Below, piece after piece: positions 38,764-47,297 of a DNA stretch of 64,000 bases (position 1 is the stretch's first letter; every line of letters starts with the position of its first letter). The stretch covers positions 248,001 to 312,000 of the forward strand of contig NZ_QJTK01000002.1 in assembly GCF_003217355.1 (NCBI RefSeq). The letters are read 5' to 3'. Source of the DNA: Rhodobacter viridis. Lineage in GTDB: Bacteria; Pseudomonadota; Alphaproteobacteria; Rhodobacterales; Rhodobacteraceae. Both the position numbers and the translations under genes were made by a program. The notes under the pieces were generated by a model. The model did not search any database and was not told the origin of the DNA. It saw only the letters and a list, made by a program, of their open reading frames with translations.

Positions 38764-39593
38764 GCTACACGCCGGTCATACCGGCCAGCGGTTATGCGGG
38801 CTGGAAGCTGCTCAACCGTACGATGGAAAAGCAGAAGGCGGCGTTTGTCGCCTCTGCTGACGTCAAGCGCGACGAAGACTATTTCCGCTCAAAGATCGGA
38901 ACGATCACGACCGCCGAAGATCTGGTTGCCGATCGTCGTCTTCTGAAGGTTGCTCTGGGCGCATTCGGGCTGGATTCGGACATCAACAACAAGTTCTTCG
39001 TTCGCAAGGTGCTTGAGGGCAGCACGACCGACACCAAGGCGCTGGCCAACAAGCTTGCCGACAAGACCTATCTCAAACTGGCGACGGCCTTCGGTTTTGG
39101 CGATTCGGATACGCCGCGCACGCAATTGAGCGGGTTTGCTGACGAGATCTTGCAGAAATACGAGACCCGGCAATTCGAAGCCGCCGTGGGGGATTCCGAC
39201 GAGACCTACCGGTTCGCGATGTCGGCGCAACGCGAACTTGCCGATCTGGCGGCCGCGTCGAGCTCCAACAACACCAAATGGTATAGTGTGATCGGGTCGA
39301 AATCGCTCAGCACCGTCATGCAGACGGCTCTCGGTCTGCCCAGCAGTGTCGGCTCGCTGGATGTCGATCAGCAGCTGGTCATTTACACCCAGAAGGCGAA
39401 ATCCGTTCTGGGCAGTTCGGATTTCGCGACCTTCTCGGACAGCGCCGTGATGGACAAGACCATTCGGCTCTATCTCGTTCGCTCGCAGATGGCGGCGAAC
39501 ACCACCGCCACCTCTGGCAATGTCGCCCTGCAATTGCTGCAGGGAGGCTCCACGGGAATCTCCACCGCCTCTCTGCTGTCGAAGCTCGTCTGA
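38760..39593 (+). CDS. DUF1217 flagellar-cluster protein
   Basis: This 277-residue protein starts with GTG at 38760 overlapping the flbT stop (GTGA). It contains the DUF1217 pattern (YFRSKIGTITTAEDLVADRRLLKVALGAFGL, KLATAFGFGD). The role of DUF1217 proteins is not established; they occur in alphaproteobacterial flagellar clusters and are predicted to be exported or axial-associated. No signal peptide or transmembrane helix is visible. Context (fliC-flaF-flbT) supports a flagellar role. Confidence 0.85.
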   Translation: MSYTPVIPASGYAGWKLLNRTMEKQKAAFVASADVKRDEDYFRSKIGTITTAEDLVADRRLLKVALGAFGLDSDINNKFFVRKVLEGSTTDTKALANKLADKTYLKLATAFGFGDSDTPRTQLSGFADEILQKYETRQFEAAVGDSDETYRFAMSAQRELADLAAASSSNNTKWYSVIGSKSLSTVMQTALGLPSSVGSLDVDQQLVIYTQKAKSVLGSSDFATFSDSAVMDKTIRLYLVRSQMAANTTATSGNVALQLLQGGSTGISTASLLSKLV

Positions 39594-40916
39594 TCAACCC
39601 GCTGGCGTAAGCGCTGCCGTGAGCCGCGAAAAGCTCGACCGAGTCCCATCCGCCGCATCGCGCGCCAAAAACGCATCCAGCGCTGGCCAGACCTTGATCG
39701 CGGCGTCGATCACGGGATCGCTTCCTGCGGCGTAGAGACCGGCTTGAATCATCATCTCCGCGCGGTCGTAAGCGCCCAGAAGCTTGCGCGCCTTCGCAAT
39801 CAGGTCGTTTTCGGCCGGGGTTGCCGCATCCGGCAAGGACCGCGAGACCGAGCGCAGCAGATCAATCGCAGGGAACCGGCCGCGTTCGGCAATCGCGCGG
39901 TCCAGGACGACGTGACCATCGAGCGTACCGCGCAGGATGTCTGCGACCGGCTCTTCCATATCCGATCCGGCAACCAGCACCGAGAAGACCGCGGTGATGT
40001 CGCCCGCCCCTTCCATCCCGGGGCCGGAGCGTTCGGCAAGTGACATGATCTGGTGCGAGGTCGAGGGTGGATACCCGCGCAGGCTGGGGGGTTCCCCCGC
40101 AGCCAGGGCGACCTCGCGATGGGCTTCGGCAAAGCGCGTCACGCTGTCGGCCAGAAACAGAACATGCTTGCCCTGATCGCGGAAATACTCGGCGACCGTC
40201 ATCGCCGACCAGCCGCAGCGGCGACGTACCAACGGGGATTGGTCGGAGGTGGCCGCGACGATGACCGAACGGGCCATGCCCTCCGGCCCCAGTGTCTTTT
40301 CGACGAACTCGCGCAGCTCCCGGCCGCGTTCGCCGATCAGCGCGATCACCACGACATCGGCGGCGACCCCGCGCGCAAATTTTGCCAGGAGCGACGACTT
40401 GCCGACACCGGAGCCCGCAAAGAGGCCGATGCGCTGCCCGCGCACGAGCGGCAGCATGGTGTTGAAGGCGTCGAGCCCGGTTTCAACCCGGCCGCCCAGA
40501 CGACGCCGGAAGGCGGCGGGGGGAGGTGAGGTGCGGATGTTGCGTTCGATCCCGCCACGCAGCAGCGGCCGACCATCGAGCGGGCGACCGAACGGGTCAA
40601 CGATCCGACCGATCCAGCTGTCGTCCGGGGCGATGCCGGTTTGCCCCAGCACCTCGACCCTGTCGCCGATCGCGACGCCATCCACCGCGCAATCGGCCAG
40701 AAGCGTCACCGCCCCGCGGCGCAGCGCAATCACCTCGGCTCCGAAGACGGCGCCGGATTGGGTGTGCAGACGGGCCCGGTCTCCCAGCGCCGCGCGCGAA
40801 GTCAGGCCGCTGACCTCGATCGTGCCCTTTCCAACTTCGAAGACCCGTCCGACGGGATGCACGGCCCCCACGTCCGCGATTTCAGCCTGCAATCGTTCGA
40901 GTCCGTTCATCGCCAT
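39594..40916 (-). CDS. fliI: Flagellum-specific export ATPase FliI
   Basis: The 440-residue ATPase is homologous to the F1 beta subunit: Walker A GSGVGKSS (168-175) after RIGLFA, Walker B-type KHVLFLADSVTRFAEAHREVA and the FliI segment GYPPSTSHQIMSLAERSGPG. It powers or regulates flagellar protein export with FliH and FliJ, neither of which is adjacent. The ATG at 40916 has GGGAG at proper spacing; a second in-frame ATG lies 2 codons later. It is transcribed away from flgB and converges on the DUF1217 gene (stops adjacent). Confidence 0.95.
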   Translation of the reverse strand: MAMNGLERLQAEIADVGAVHPVGRVFEVGKGTIEVSGLTSRAALGDRARLHTQSGAVFGAEVIALRRGAVTLLADCAVDGVAIGDRVEVLGQTGIAPDDSWIGRIVDPFGRPLDGRPLLRGGIERNIRTSPPPAAFRRRLGGRVETGLDAFNTMLPLVRGQRIGLFAGSGVGKSSLLAKFARGVAADVVVIALIGERGRELREFVEKTLGPEGMARSVIVAATSDQSPLVRRRCGWSAMTVAEYFRDQGKHVLFLADSVTRFAEAHREVALAAGEPPSLRGYPPSTSHQIMSLAERSGPGMEGAGDITAVFSVLVAGSDMEEPVADILRGTLDGHVVLDRAIAERGRFPAIDLLRSVSRSLPDAATPAENDLIAKARKLLGAYDRAEMMIQAGLYAAGSDPVIDAAIKVWPALDAFLARDAADGTRSSFSRLTAALTPAG

Positions 40917-40927
40917 TCTGGCTCCCC

Positions 40928-40969
40928 GTGTCTTCGAGTCGGTGTCTTCGAGTCGGTGTTCTCGAAACG
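40928..40969. repeat. 14-bp tandem repeat between fliI and flgB
   Basis: GTGTCTTCGAGTCG occurs twice in perfect tandem (40928-40941, 40942-40955), followed by a degenerate third copy GTGTTCTCGAAACG (40956-40969). It lies in the 108-bp divergent promoter region, 12 bp from the fliI start. Confidence 0.8.
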
Positions 40970-40988
40970 TTTTCTAAACGATTCTCTC

Positions 40989-41003
40989 TTAAGCCTTGGT
41001 TGA
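40989..41003 (+). promoter_or_regulatory. Possible CtrA-like box upstream of flgB
   Basis: TTAA-N7-TTGA at 40989-41003, one mismatch from TTAA-N7-TTAA, 22 bp before the flgB ATG and just before its GGAGGAG ribosome site. Its closeness to the start makes an activator role less certain. Confidence 0.3.
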
Positions 41004-41024
41004 TAGCTCGGAGGAGAAACCCCG

Positions 41025-41411
41025 ATGTTCGAGAAACTCGAAGTTTTCCAGATGGCGCAGTCCATGGCCCGGCAGGCCTCGCTGCGCGAAGGCGCGATTG
41101 CGACCAATATCGCGAATGCCGATACCCCCGGGTATCGCGCCCGTGACGTTTCCTCTTTCGCCGACACCTACAAGACCGAACATGTCGCGCCGATGCGGGC
41201 GACCCGGCCCGGGCATATCGGGTCGGATGGGTCCTACACTGTCTCTGTCGGGGAAGATCCCGACTCCGATTCCACCTCGCCCGATGGCAACGGGGTCGCG
41301 ATCGAGGACGAGATGGTGAAGGCGGTCGAGGTCAAGCGTCAGCACGATCTCGCGCTCGCGATCTACAAGTCCTCGCTCAACGTCCTGCGCAGCAGTCTCG
41401 GGAAAGGTTGA
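41025..41411 (+). CDS. flgB: Flagellar basal-body rod protein FlgB
   Basis: The 128-residue proximal rod protein has the axial motif REGAIATNIANADTPGYRARDV (about residues 22-43) and a C-terminal helix (VEVKRQHDLALAIYKSSLNVLRSSL). A strong GGAGGAG precedes the ATG. It is the first gene of a compact plus-strand operon flgB-flgC-fliE-fliQ-flgF-flgG-flgA-flgH-fliL. Confidence 0.94.
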   Translation: MFEKLEVFQMAQSMARQASLREGAIATNIANADTPGYRARDVSSFADTYKTEHVAPMRATRPGHIGSDGSYTVSVGEDPDSDSTSPDGNGVAIEDEMVKAVEVKRQHDLALAIYKSSLNVLRSSLGKG

Positions 41412-41413
41412 TC

Positions 41414-41809
41414 ATGGGCGACTTCACATCCACGCTTTCCGTTTCCGCCTCTGGCCTCAAGGCGCAATCGATGCGCCTGCGCCATGTGTCGGAGAATATC
41501 GCCAACGCCGACACCCCCGGATACCACCGCAAGGTCGTTCAATTCGAGGAAGTGGCGGCGCAGGACGACGGCGCGGCCACCGGGGTGCAACTCGGTCCCG
41601 TCGAACTCGACCAGAAGGACCTGTCCCGCATCTATGATCCGGGCAGCCCCCTGGCCGACAAGAACGGCTACTATGACGGCTCGAATGTCGATCTGGTGGT
41701 CGAAATCGCAGACGCGCGTGAAGCGCAGCGCAGTTACGAGGCGAACCTCAGAATGTTCGATCAGACCCGACAGATGTCGGCCTCTCTGCTCGATCTGCTG
41801 CGTCGTTGA
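41414..41809 (+). CDS. flgC: Flagellar basal-body rod protein FlgC
   Basis: The ATG at 41414 lies 2 bp after the flgB stop; an in-frame TTG two codons earlier overlaps that stop and is not needed. The 131-residue rod protein shows SASGLKAQSMRLRHVSENIANADTPGYHRKVV and the C-terminal DLVVEIADAREAQRSYEANLRMFDQTRQMSASLLDLL, both typical of FlgC. Confidence 0.94.
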   Translation: MGDFTSTLSVSASGLKAQSMRLRHVSENIANADTPGYHRKVVQFEEVAAQDDGAATGVQLGPVELDQKDLSRIYDPGSPLADKNGYYDGSNVDLVVEIADAREAQRSYEANLRMFDQTRQMSASLLDLLRR

Positions 41810-41835
41810 AACCCTGAAGACGAAGGAGGTCCAGA

Positions 41836-42132
41836 ATGGACATCAAGACTTCTGTCGCGGCACAAGGCTATGCACGAGCCCGCTCAGCCGCAACGCCCCT
41901 GTCTGACAGCACCGTTTCCGATCAGGGCGGTGGACTCGGCAAGGTCGCCACGAGCTTCCTCGAAACGATGCAGCACAGCGAGGAGACGGCGAAATCCGCG
42001 ATGCTCGGCAATGCCGATCCGCATACGCTGGTGCAAGCCCTCGCCCAGACCGAACTCGCGGTCGAGACCGCGGTGACGGTGCGCAACAAGGTCGTCGAGG
42101 CCTATCAGGAAATTCTCCGGATGCCGGTGTGA
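41836..42132 (+). CDS. fliE: Flagellar hook-basal body complex protein FliE
   Basis: The 98-residue protein links the MS ring to the rod. The C-terminal helices SFLETMQHSEETAKSAMLGNADPHTLVQALAQTELAVETAVTVRNKVVEAYQEILRMPV match FliE. GGAGG precedes the ATG (41825-41829). It lies between flgC and fliQ, with a 1-bp gap to fliQ. Confidence 0.93.
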   Translation: MDIKTSVAAQGYARARSAATPLSDSTVSDQGGGLGKVATSFLETMQHSEETAKSAMLGNADPHTLVQALAQTELAVETAVTVRNKVVEAYQEILRMPV

Positions 42133-42133
42133 G

Positions 42134-42400
42134 ATGTCCGACACCGTCTTCTTCGACGCGATGCGGGAAGGTCTCTGGATCGCGGTGATGATCTCGGCGC
42201 CGATGCTGATCGTGGCACTCGTCGCCGGGGTTACCATCGGCCTCTTTCAGGCGCTCACCTCGGTTCAGGAGATGACGCTGACCTTCGTGCCGAAGGTCGG
42301 CGCCATGCTCGTCGTCTTCTGGGTGTCGATGTCCTTCATGTCCGAAACCCTCGTCGATTTCTTCAAGTCGGGGATCATCCCGCTCATTGTCGGAAGCTGA
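42134..42400 (+). CDS. fliQ: Flagellar export apparatus protein FliQ
   Basis: This 88-residue inner-membrane protein has two transmembrane helices (about 17-37 and 52-72) and the FliQ pattern LIVALVAGVTIGLFQALTSVQEMTLTFVPK. It forms part of the FliP-FliQ-FliR export gate. fliP and fliR are not in the window, so the export genes are split among loci. Confidence 0.95.
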   Translation: MSDTVFFDAMREGLWIAVMISAPMLIVALVAGVTIGLFQALTSVQEMTLTFVPKVGAMLVVFWVSMSFMSETLVDFFKSGIIPLIVGS

Positions 42401-42403
42401 GCC

Positions 42404-43117
42404 ATGGACAATACGATCTATGCGGCCCTGTCGCGCCAATCCGGCCTGATGCGCGAGATGCAGGTGGTCGCCAACAACATGGCGAATATCACCACCACCG
42501 GGTTCCGTCGCGAAGGGGTGGTGTTCTCCGAATACGTCGATTCGCTTGATGGCAACGAGCCCTCGCTCTCGATGGGCTATGCCAACGGACGCACGATCAA
42601 CTTCGAAGAGGGCCCGCTTGCCTCGACCGGCAGCCCGCTCGACTTTGCCATTCAGGGCAAGGGCTTCTTCATGATCGAAACGCCCGACGGCAATCAGCTG
42701 ACGCGTGCGGGCAGTTTCATGCGCTCCTCCGAGGGCGAGCTGGTCACCCCCGAGGGCTTCCGCGTGCTGGACAACGGCGGCTCGCCGATCTTTCTGCCCG
42801 CTGATCAGGGGCCGATCGCCATCGCCGAAGACGGAACGCTTTCGGCCAAGGGGCAACCGCTGGCACAGCTTGGTCTTTACGATCCTCAGAATTCCACCTC
42901 GCTCAGCCTTCAGGCGGGCACCCGGTTCGCTGTGCCCGAGGGTACCGTTCCTGCCGAAAACGCCCGTGTCATGCAGGGCTTCGTCGAGCAGTCGAACGTC
43001 GATCCGGTGTCCGAGATCGCCCGGATGGTCGAGGTGCAGCGGGCCTACGAATTGGGCCAGAACTTCCTCGACCGCGAGGATGAACGCATTCGCAACGTCA
43101 TCTCGACGCTGAAGTAA
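42404..43117 (+). CDS. flgF: Flagellar basal-body rod protein FlgF
   Basis: The 237-residue proximal rod protein begins MDNTIYAALSRQSGLMREMQVVANNMANITTTGFRREGV, has the shared IQGKGFFMIETPDG block (about 82-95) and ends SEIARMVEVQRAYELGQNFLDREDERIRNVI. These are FlgF features. It starts 3 bp after fliQ and is followed by flgG. Confidence 0.94.
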   Translation: MDNTIYAALSRQSGLMREMQVVANNMANITTTGFRREGVVFSEYVDSLDGNEPSLSMGYANGRTINFEEGPLASTGSPLDFAIQGKGFFMIETPDGNQLTRAGSFMRSSEGELVTPEGFRVLDNGGSPIFLPADQGPIAIAEDGTLSAKGQPLAQLGLYDPQNSTSLSLQAGTRFAVPEGTVPAENARVMQGFVEQSNVDPVSEIARMVEVQRAYELGQNFLDREDERIRNVISTLK

Positions 43118-43129
43118 AGGAGATCCCCG

Positions 43130-43915
43130 ATGCGCGCCCTGCAGATTGCCGCCACCGGGATGAGCGCCCAGCAGATGCGGGTCGAAGTCATCTCGAACAA
43201 CCTCGCCAACATGTCGACCACGGGCTACAACGCCCGGCGCGCGGAATTCGCCGATCTGATGTATCAGCAGGCGACCCGTCCCGGCACGATCACCGCCAAC
43301 GATGGCACCATCGTGCCGGCCGGCGTGCAGATCGGTCTGGGTGTGCGCCCGACCGCGGTCAGCATCAACCTGGCGCAGGGCTCGCTGACCCAGACCAGCG
43401 GCGATCTCGACATGGCGATCGACGGGTATGGCTTCTTTGAAGTGACCCTGCCTTCGGGGGCTTCGGCCTATACCCGCGACGGTGGGTTCAAGCGCTCGGC
43501 CGATGGTCAGATCGTCACCTCGGATGGCTATCCGCTGGTGCCCGGCATCACCTTGCCGTCCGACGCGACGACGATTTCGATCAACGCCGCGGGTGAGGTC
43601 TATGCCTATTTCAACAATCAGGTGCAGCCGCAGCTGCTGGGCCAGATCACGCTGGCGGGCTTCACCAACGAAAAGGGCCTCGAGGCGATCGGCTCGAACC
43701 TGTTCCTTGAAACCGAGGCTTCCGGGGCGCCGACCGTGGTGGTGCCGGGCACCAGCGGGCTGGGCGTGATCAAGCAGGGCTATCTCGAGGAAAGCTCGGT
43801 CGATGCGGTGCGCGAGATCACCGAACTGATCAAGGCGCAGCGCGGCTACGAGATGAACGCCAAGGTGATCACCGCCGTCGACGAGATGTTGCAAGCGACG
43901 ACACAGGTGCGCTGA
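43130..43915 (+). CDS. flgG: Flagellar distal rod protein FlgG
   Basis: This 261-residue protein has the length typical of FlgG. It shows MRALQIAATGMSAQQMRVEVISNNLANMSTTGYNARRAEF and the C-terminal SSVDAVREITELIKAQRGYEMNAKVITAVDEML. It forms the distal rod. The stop overlaps the flgA start by one base. Confidence 0.96.
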   Translation: MRALQIAATGMSAQQMRVEVISNNLANMSTTGYNARRAEFADLMYQQATRPGTITANDGTIVPAGVQIGLGVRPTAVSINLAQGSLTQTSGDLDMAIDGYGFFEVTLPSGASAYTRDGGFKRSADGQIVTSDGYPLVPGITLPSDATTISINAAGEVYAYFNNQVQPQLLGQITLAGFTNEKGLEAIGSNLFLETEASGAPTVVVPGTSGLGVIKQGYLEESSVDAVREITELIKAQRGYEMNAKVITAVDEMLQATTQVR

Positions 43916-44340
43916 TGATCCGGTTGGCCCTTTCCCTTCTGCTTTGCGGTCTTCCCGCCCTGGCCGAAGCCGGTTCGGTTGTGGCCGCGCGCACGCTGCG
44001 GGCGCAGACCGTGATCACCGAATCCGATCTGGCCTTCGCCGAGGACGAGGTGCCGGGTGCCCTGACCGATCCGATGGCGGCGATCGGGCTCGAGACCCGG
44101 ATCGCGATCTATCCGCAACAACCGATCAGCGCCGCAGATCTGGTGCCGCCTGCCGTCGTCGAACGCAACCAGATGGTGCCGCTGGCCTATCAGGATGGCA
44201 GCCTTTCGATCACGACCGAGGGGCGCGCACTCGACCGCGGTGCGGTGGGCGAGACGATCCGGGTGATGAACATCACCTCCAAGGCAACCCTTTTCGCGAT
44301 GATTGGCGCCGATGGCGTCGCTTATGTCCAACCTCACTGA
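43915..44340 (+). CDS. flgA: Flagellar P-ring assembly chaperone FlgA
   Basis: The 141-residue periplasmic protein has a signal peptide (MIRLALSLLLCGLPALAEA) followed by a single SAF-type domain (VVAARTLRAQTVITESDLAF, IYPQQPISAADLVPP). FlgA helps FlgI assemble into the P ring. It is shorter than enterobacterial FlgA (about 220) but of normal alphaproteobacterial size. It lies between flgG and flgH. Confidence 0.9.
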   Translation: MIRLALSLLLCGLPALAEAGSVVAARTLRAQTVITESDLAFAEDEVPGALTDPMAAIGLETRIAIYPQQPISAADLVPPAVVERNQMVPLAYQDGSLSITTEGRALDRGAVGETIRVMNITSKATLFAMIGADGVAYVQPH

Positions 44341-44351
44341 AAGTCCGTTCC

Positions 44352-45077
44352 ATGCGCTCCATCCTTCTTGTCCTCATGGCCCTTTCGTTGGCCGCCTGTG
44401 GTCGGCTCGAGCAGGTCGGCAAGGCTCCGGACTTCAAGACTGTCGAAGGCAGCGACGAGTTCTTTGCCATGAACAGCCCGCCGATGCCGGACGATATCGC
44501 GCCGCAGACCGAGGCGCAGGAGGCCTCGCTCTGGTCGGGCAATCGCGGCTCGCTGCTGGGTGATCGTCGCGCGGCGACGCGCGGCGACATCCTGACCGTG
44601 GTGATCGAGATCGACGACAAGGCCGAGATCTCGAACACCTCGGACCGGTCGCGGGCCAGCTCCGACACGATGGGGGTGCCCTCGATGTTCGGCATTCCGC
44701 AGCGTCTGAATTCGCAACTGCCGAGCGGTGCCTCGATGGACAGCGCCTACGAGACCAGTTCCGCCTCGTCTTACAAGGGCGATGGCTCGGTGGCGCGGAA
44801 AGAGAAGCTGACCCTGCGCGTGGCGGCCACCGTGCTCGACCGGCTGCCGAATGGCGTGCTGCGGATCCAGGGCAGTCAGGAGGTCCGGGTGAACTTCGAG
44901 GTGCGCGAGCTGATCGTGACCGGTTTCGTGCGGCCCGAAGACGTCAGCCGCCAGAACGAGATCACTTACGACAAGATCGCCGGCGCGCGGATTTCCTATG
45001 GCGGCCGTGGTCAGATCACCGACGTGCAGCAGCCGCGCTATGGCCAGCAGGTCGCCGACATCCTTCTTCCGTTCTGA
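44352..45077 (+). CDS. flgH: Flagellar L-ring lipoprotein FlgH
   Basis: The ATG at 44352 begins a lipoprotein signal, MRSILLVLMALSLAAC, with the lipobox cysteine at C16. The 241-residue protein has ATRGDILTVVIEIDDKAEISN, then VNFEVRELIVTGFVRPEDVSRQNEITYDKIAGARISYGGRGQI near the C-terminus, both diagnostic of FlgH. It forms the outer-membrane ring. An upstream in-frame extension inside flgA is rejected. Confidence 0.95.
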   Translation: MRSILLVLMALSLAACGRLEQVGKAPDFKTVEGSDEFFAMNSPPMPDDIAPQTEAQEASLWSGNRGSLLGDRRAATRGDILTVVIEIDDKAEISNTSDRSRASSDTMGVPSMFGIPQRLNSQLPSGASMDSAYETSSASSYKGDGSVARKEKLTLRVAATVLDRLPNGVLRIQGSQEVRVNFEVRELIVTGFVRPEDVSRQNEITYDKIAGARISYGGRGQITDVQQPRYGQQVADILLPF

Positions 45078-45084
45078 GGTTTCC

Positions 45085-45663
45085 ATGCTGAAGATCATTC
45101 TTCCCGTTGTGCTTGCGTTGATCGGGCTCGCCGGAGGCGGGGCAGCGGGCTACTTCCTGAGGCCGCCGCCACCTCCGCCGGAGGAAGCGGCTGCCGAAGC
45201 CGGAGCCGAGGGCGAAAAGGCCCCGGCGGAAGGCAAGGAAAAGCCCAAGGGCGAGCATGCCGCGCCCGAGAAAGCCGCTGGAGAGCATGCCGGTGGCGAG
45301 GGGGAAGCTGGCGCCGAGGGCGAAGAGGGCGCGCCGACGATCGAATATGTGAAGCTGAACAACCAGTTCGTAATTCCGGTGATCAAGAAGGGCTCGGTCG
45401 CCTCGCTGGTGGTGCTTTCGCTGAGCCTCGAGGTGACGGTGGGCAGCACCGAAAAGGTCTATGCCGCCGAACCGAAGCTGCGCGACGTGCTGCTGCAGGT
45501 TCTTTTCGATCATGCCAATGCGGGCGGGTTTGAAGGCTCCTTCACCGATACGGCCAACATGACCGACCTGCGCCGCGCTTTGACCGAGGCGTCGCAGGGG
45601 GTGCTGGGGGATCTGGTGCTGAACGTGCTGATCTCGGATATCGCCCGGCAGGATTCGCAGTAA
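45085..45663 (+). CDS. fliL: Flagellar basal body-associated protein FliL
   Basis: The 192-residue protein has one N-terminal transmembrane helix (about 3-25), a run of six prolines (about 28-33) and an Ala/Glu/Gly-rich linker (to about 85). The conserved periplasmic FliL domain follows: EYVKLNNQFVIPVIKKGSVASLVVLSLSLEV. FliL stabilises the stator at the motor. It is the last gene of the flgB operon and is closed by a strong bidirectional terminator; in many relatives fliF follows here, but not in this window. Confidence 0.9.
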   Translation: MLKIILPVVLALIGLAGGGAAGYFLRPPPPPPEEAAAEAGAEGEKAPAEGKEKPKGEHAAPEKAAGEHAGGEGEAGAEGEEGAPTIEYVKLNNQFVIPVIKKGSVASLVVLSLSLEVTVGSTEKVYAAEPKLRDVLLQVLFDHANAGGFEGSFTDTANMTDLRRALTEASQGVLGDLVLNVLISDIARQDSQ

Positions 45664-45685
45664 CCGCTTCCACGGCTTTCAAAGC

Positions 45686-45719
45686 AAAAAGGCTGGCAAC
45701 CGTGGTTGCCAGCCTTTTT
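45686..45719. terminator. Bidirectional terminator between fliL and tRNA-Thr
   Basis: AAAAA, then GGCTGGCAAC (45691-45700), loop CGTG, GTTGCCAGCC (45705-45714) and TTTTT: a perfect 10-bp stem with A and T tracts on both sides. It ends fliL transcription and the oppositely oriented tRNA gene. Confidence 0.95.
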
Positions 45720-45725
45720 GTTCAG

Positions 45726-45801
45726 TGGTGCCGGTGAAGGGACTCGAACCCCCGACCCCATCATTACGAATGACGTGCTCTACCAGCTGAGCTACACCGG
45801 C
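45726..45801 (-). tRNA. tRNA-Thr (anticodon CGU)
   Basis: The minus strand gives a complete 76-nt cloverleaf including encoded CCA. Acceptor arm GCCGGTG pairs with CACCGGC, the D arm is GCTC...GAGC, and the anticodon stem CGTCA/TGATG holds loop TTCGTAA with anticodon CGT. The T loop is TTCGAGT. It reads ACG codons. It is flanked by the fliL terminator and hemY. Confidence 0.96.
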
Positions 45802-45844
45802 ACTGTGGCGCGCAGTTAGCACGCCCTTGCGGGGATGTGTAGCC

Positions 45845-47287
45845 CTATTTTTCGCGTTCGCTCACAGCGCGGGCTGTTCCTTCAAGTGTTTCGCCCGCAT
45901 CGGCTTTCGTCCCTTTCGGCACGATCAGCGGCAGCATCTCGGCGCCATTGGGCAACGGCATGCTGTTATGCGCCGGTTCACGCCAGCTCAGCGTGTCGAA
46001 GCCGCCGCAATTGTCGCAAACCGGGCCCCACTGCGACTGGATGTTCTGGCACTTGTCGCAGCACCATTGCTTGCCGCGCGGCGCCGTCAGCGCCTTGGAC
46101 AGCCAGCCACGGACCACCGCGTCGTCCTCGCCCTCGCCGCGCTCGATCGCCGCCATCAGCGTCAGCACGCGCGAGGTCGGGTTGCTTTCGACCAGATTGC
46201 CCAATGCCCGACGGGCCGCCGGGAAATCCTCGGCCGCGATGCAAAGCTCGGCGCGCAGCAGACGCGTTTCCTCGTGATCGGGGCGCAGCGACAGCAGTTT
46301 TTCGAAGCGCTTCAGACGCTCGGTCGCTGATTCGCCCGGCACCATCGAGGCAAAGACCGCCGCCAGATCCGGATGCGGCTGCGCTTCCCAGGCCTTCAGC
46401 AGCACGCGGGTCGCCGATTTCGCATCGCCCTTGTCGTAATGCGCCTTGGCCGCCATCGCCGCCGCGGGAATGAGGTCAGGCGAAGCCTTGGCCGCGGCAA
46501 TGGCCGCTTCCTGCGCCTCGATCGAGGTGCCGCCATCCAGAACCGCCTTGGCCTCCTGCAGCGCCAGCACAGCGTCGCGACGCTTGTGCACGTCCTTCGG
46601 CAGTTGCCCCTGACGCATCTTCGCCAGCAGCACGTCACGCGCGCCTTTCCAGTCGCCCACCTCGGTCTGCAGCTTGAATAGCGTGTTCTGCACCTCGAGG
46701 TTCTTCGGGTTCAGCGCAAAGGCCTTTTGCGCCAGCTTCACCGCGGTATCGGTGTCGCCCTCGGCCAGCTTCTGCGACAAAAGGCCCTGCACGCCGACGA
46801 AGCGGGTGCGCTGATCGGCCAGAAGCTTCCGATAGACCTCTTCGGCCTTGCGGCTGTCGCCGTTCATCATCGCCGCCTGCGCGGTCAGAAGGTTGGTCAG
46901 CTCGGGGCGGCGCAGGTAGCGCTCGGCCTTGTTGGCCTTGGACAGCGCCAGCTTCGATTCGCCCGAGGCGACGGCCAGCATCCCCTCGGCGAGAGCCTCG
47001 TAGCCCTTGCGCTCGCGGTTGCGGTCGAAATAGCGGCTGATCGCGGTTTCGTCGCCGGTCACGAAGCGGATGAAGGCGAAGACGAAGCCGAGCACCTTCA
47101 GCGCCAGCCAGATCGCGATCACGAGGAGCCCGACCAGGATCACCGCTTGCAGCGCGCCCAGGTTCAGCTCGATCCCGAAGGCGACGATGCGGATGGTTTC
47201 GCCCAGATCCGAGAGCCAGGCGGCGCCGAAGGCGAGCCCGACCACGATGGCGACGAACAGCGAGATTTTAATGAAAGACCAGATCAT
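45845..47287 (-). CDS. hemY: HemY-like tetratricopeptide membrane protein
   Basis: The 480-residue protein has two N-terminal transmembrane helices (about 5-27 and 43-68) and the HemY_N pattern including RNRERKGYEALAEGMLAVASGESKLALSKANKAERYL. TPR-like helical repeats follow. Family members sit in heme-biosynthesis operons and are thought to organise tetrapyrrole enzymes, though their exact role is unclear. It follows the mitofilin-like gene by 10 bp in a hemD-mitofilin-hemY operon. The C-terminal 80 residues contain a CDKCQN...CDNCGG pair that looks like a small zinc ribbon. Confidence 0.9.
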   Translation of the reverse strand: MIWSFIKISLFVAIVVGLAFGAAWLSDLGETIRIVAFGIELNLGALQAVILVGLLVIAIWLALKVLGFVFAFIRFVTGDETAISRYFDRNRERKGYEALAEGMLAVASGESKLALSKANKAERYLRRPELTNLLTAQAAMMNGDSRKAEEVYRKLLADQRTRFVGVQGLLSQKLAEGDTDTAVKLAQKAFALNPKNLEVQNTLFKLQTEVGDWKGARDVLLAKMRQGQLPKDVHKRRDAVLALQEAKAVLDGGTSIEAQEAAIAAAKASPDLIPAAAMAAKAHYDKGDAKSATRVLLKAWEAQPHPDLAAVFASMVPGESATERLKRFEKLLSLRPDHEETRLLRAELCIAAEDFPAARRALGNLVESNPTSRVLTLMAAIERGEGEDDAVVRGWLSKALTAPRGKQWCCDKCQNIQSQWGPVCDNCGGFDTLSWREPAHNSMPLPNGAEMLPLIVPKGTKADAGETLEGTARAVSEREK

Positions 47288-47297
47288 CGCCGTCCCC

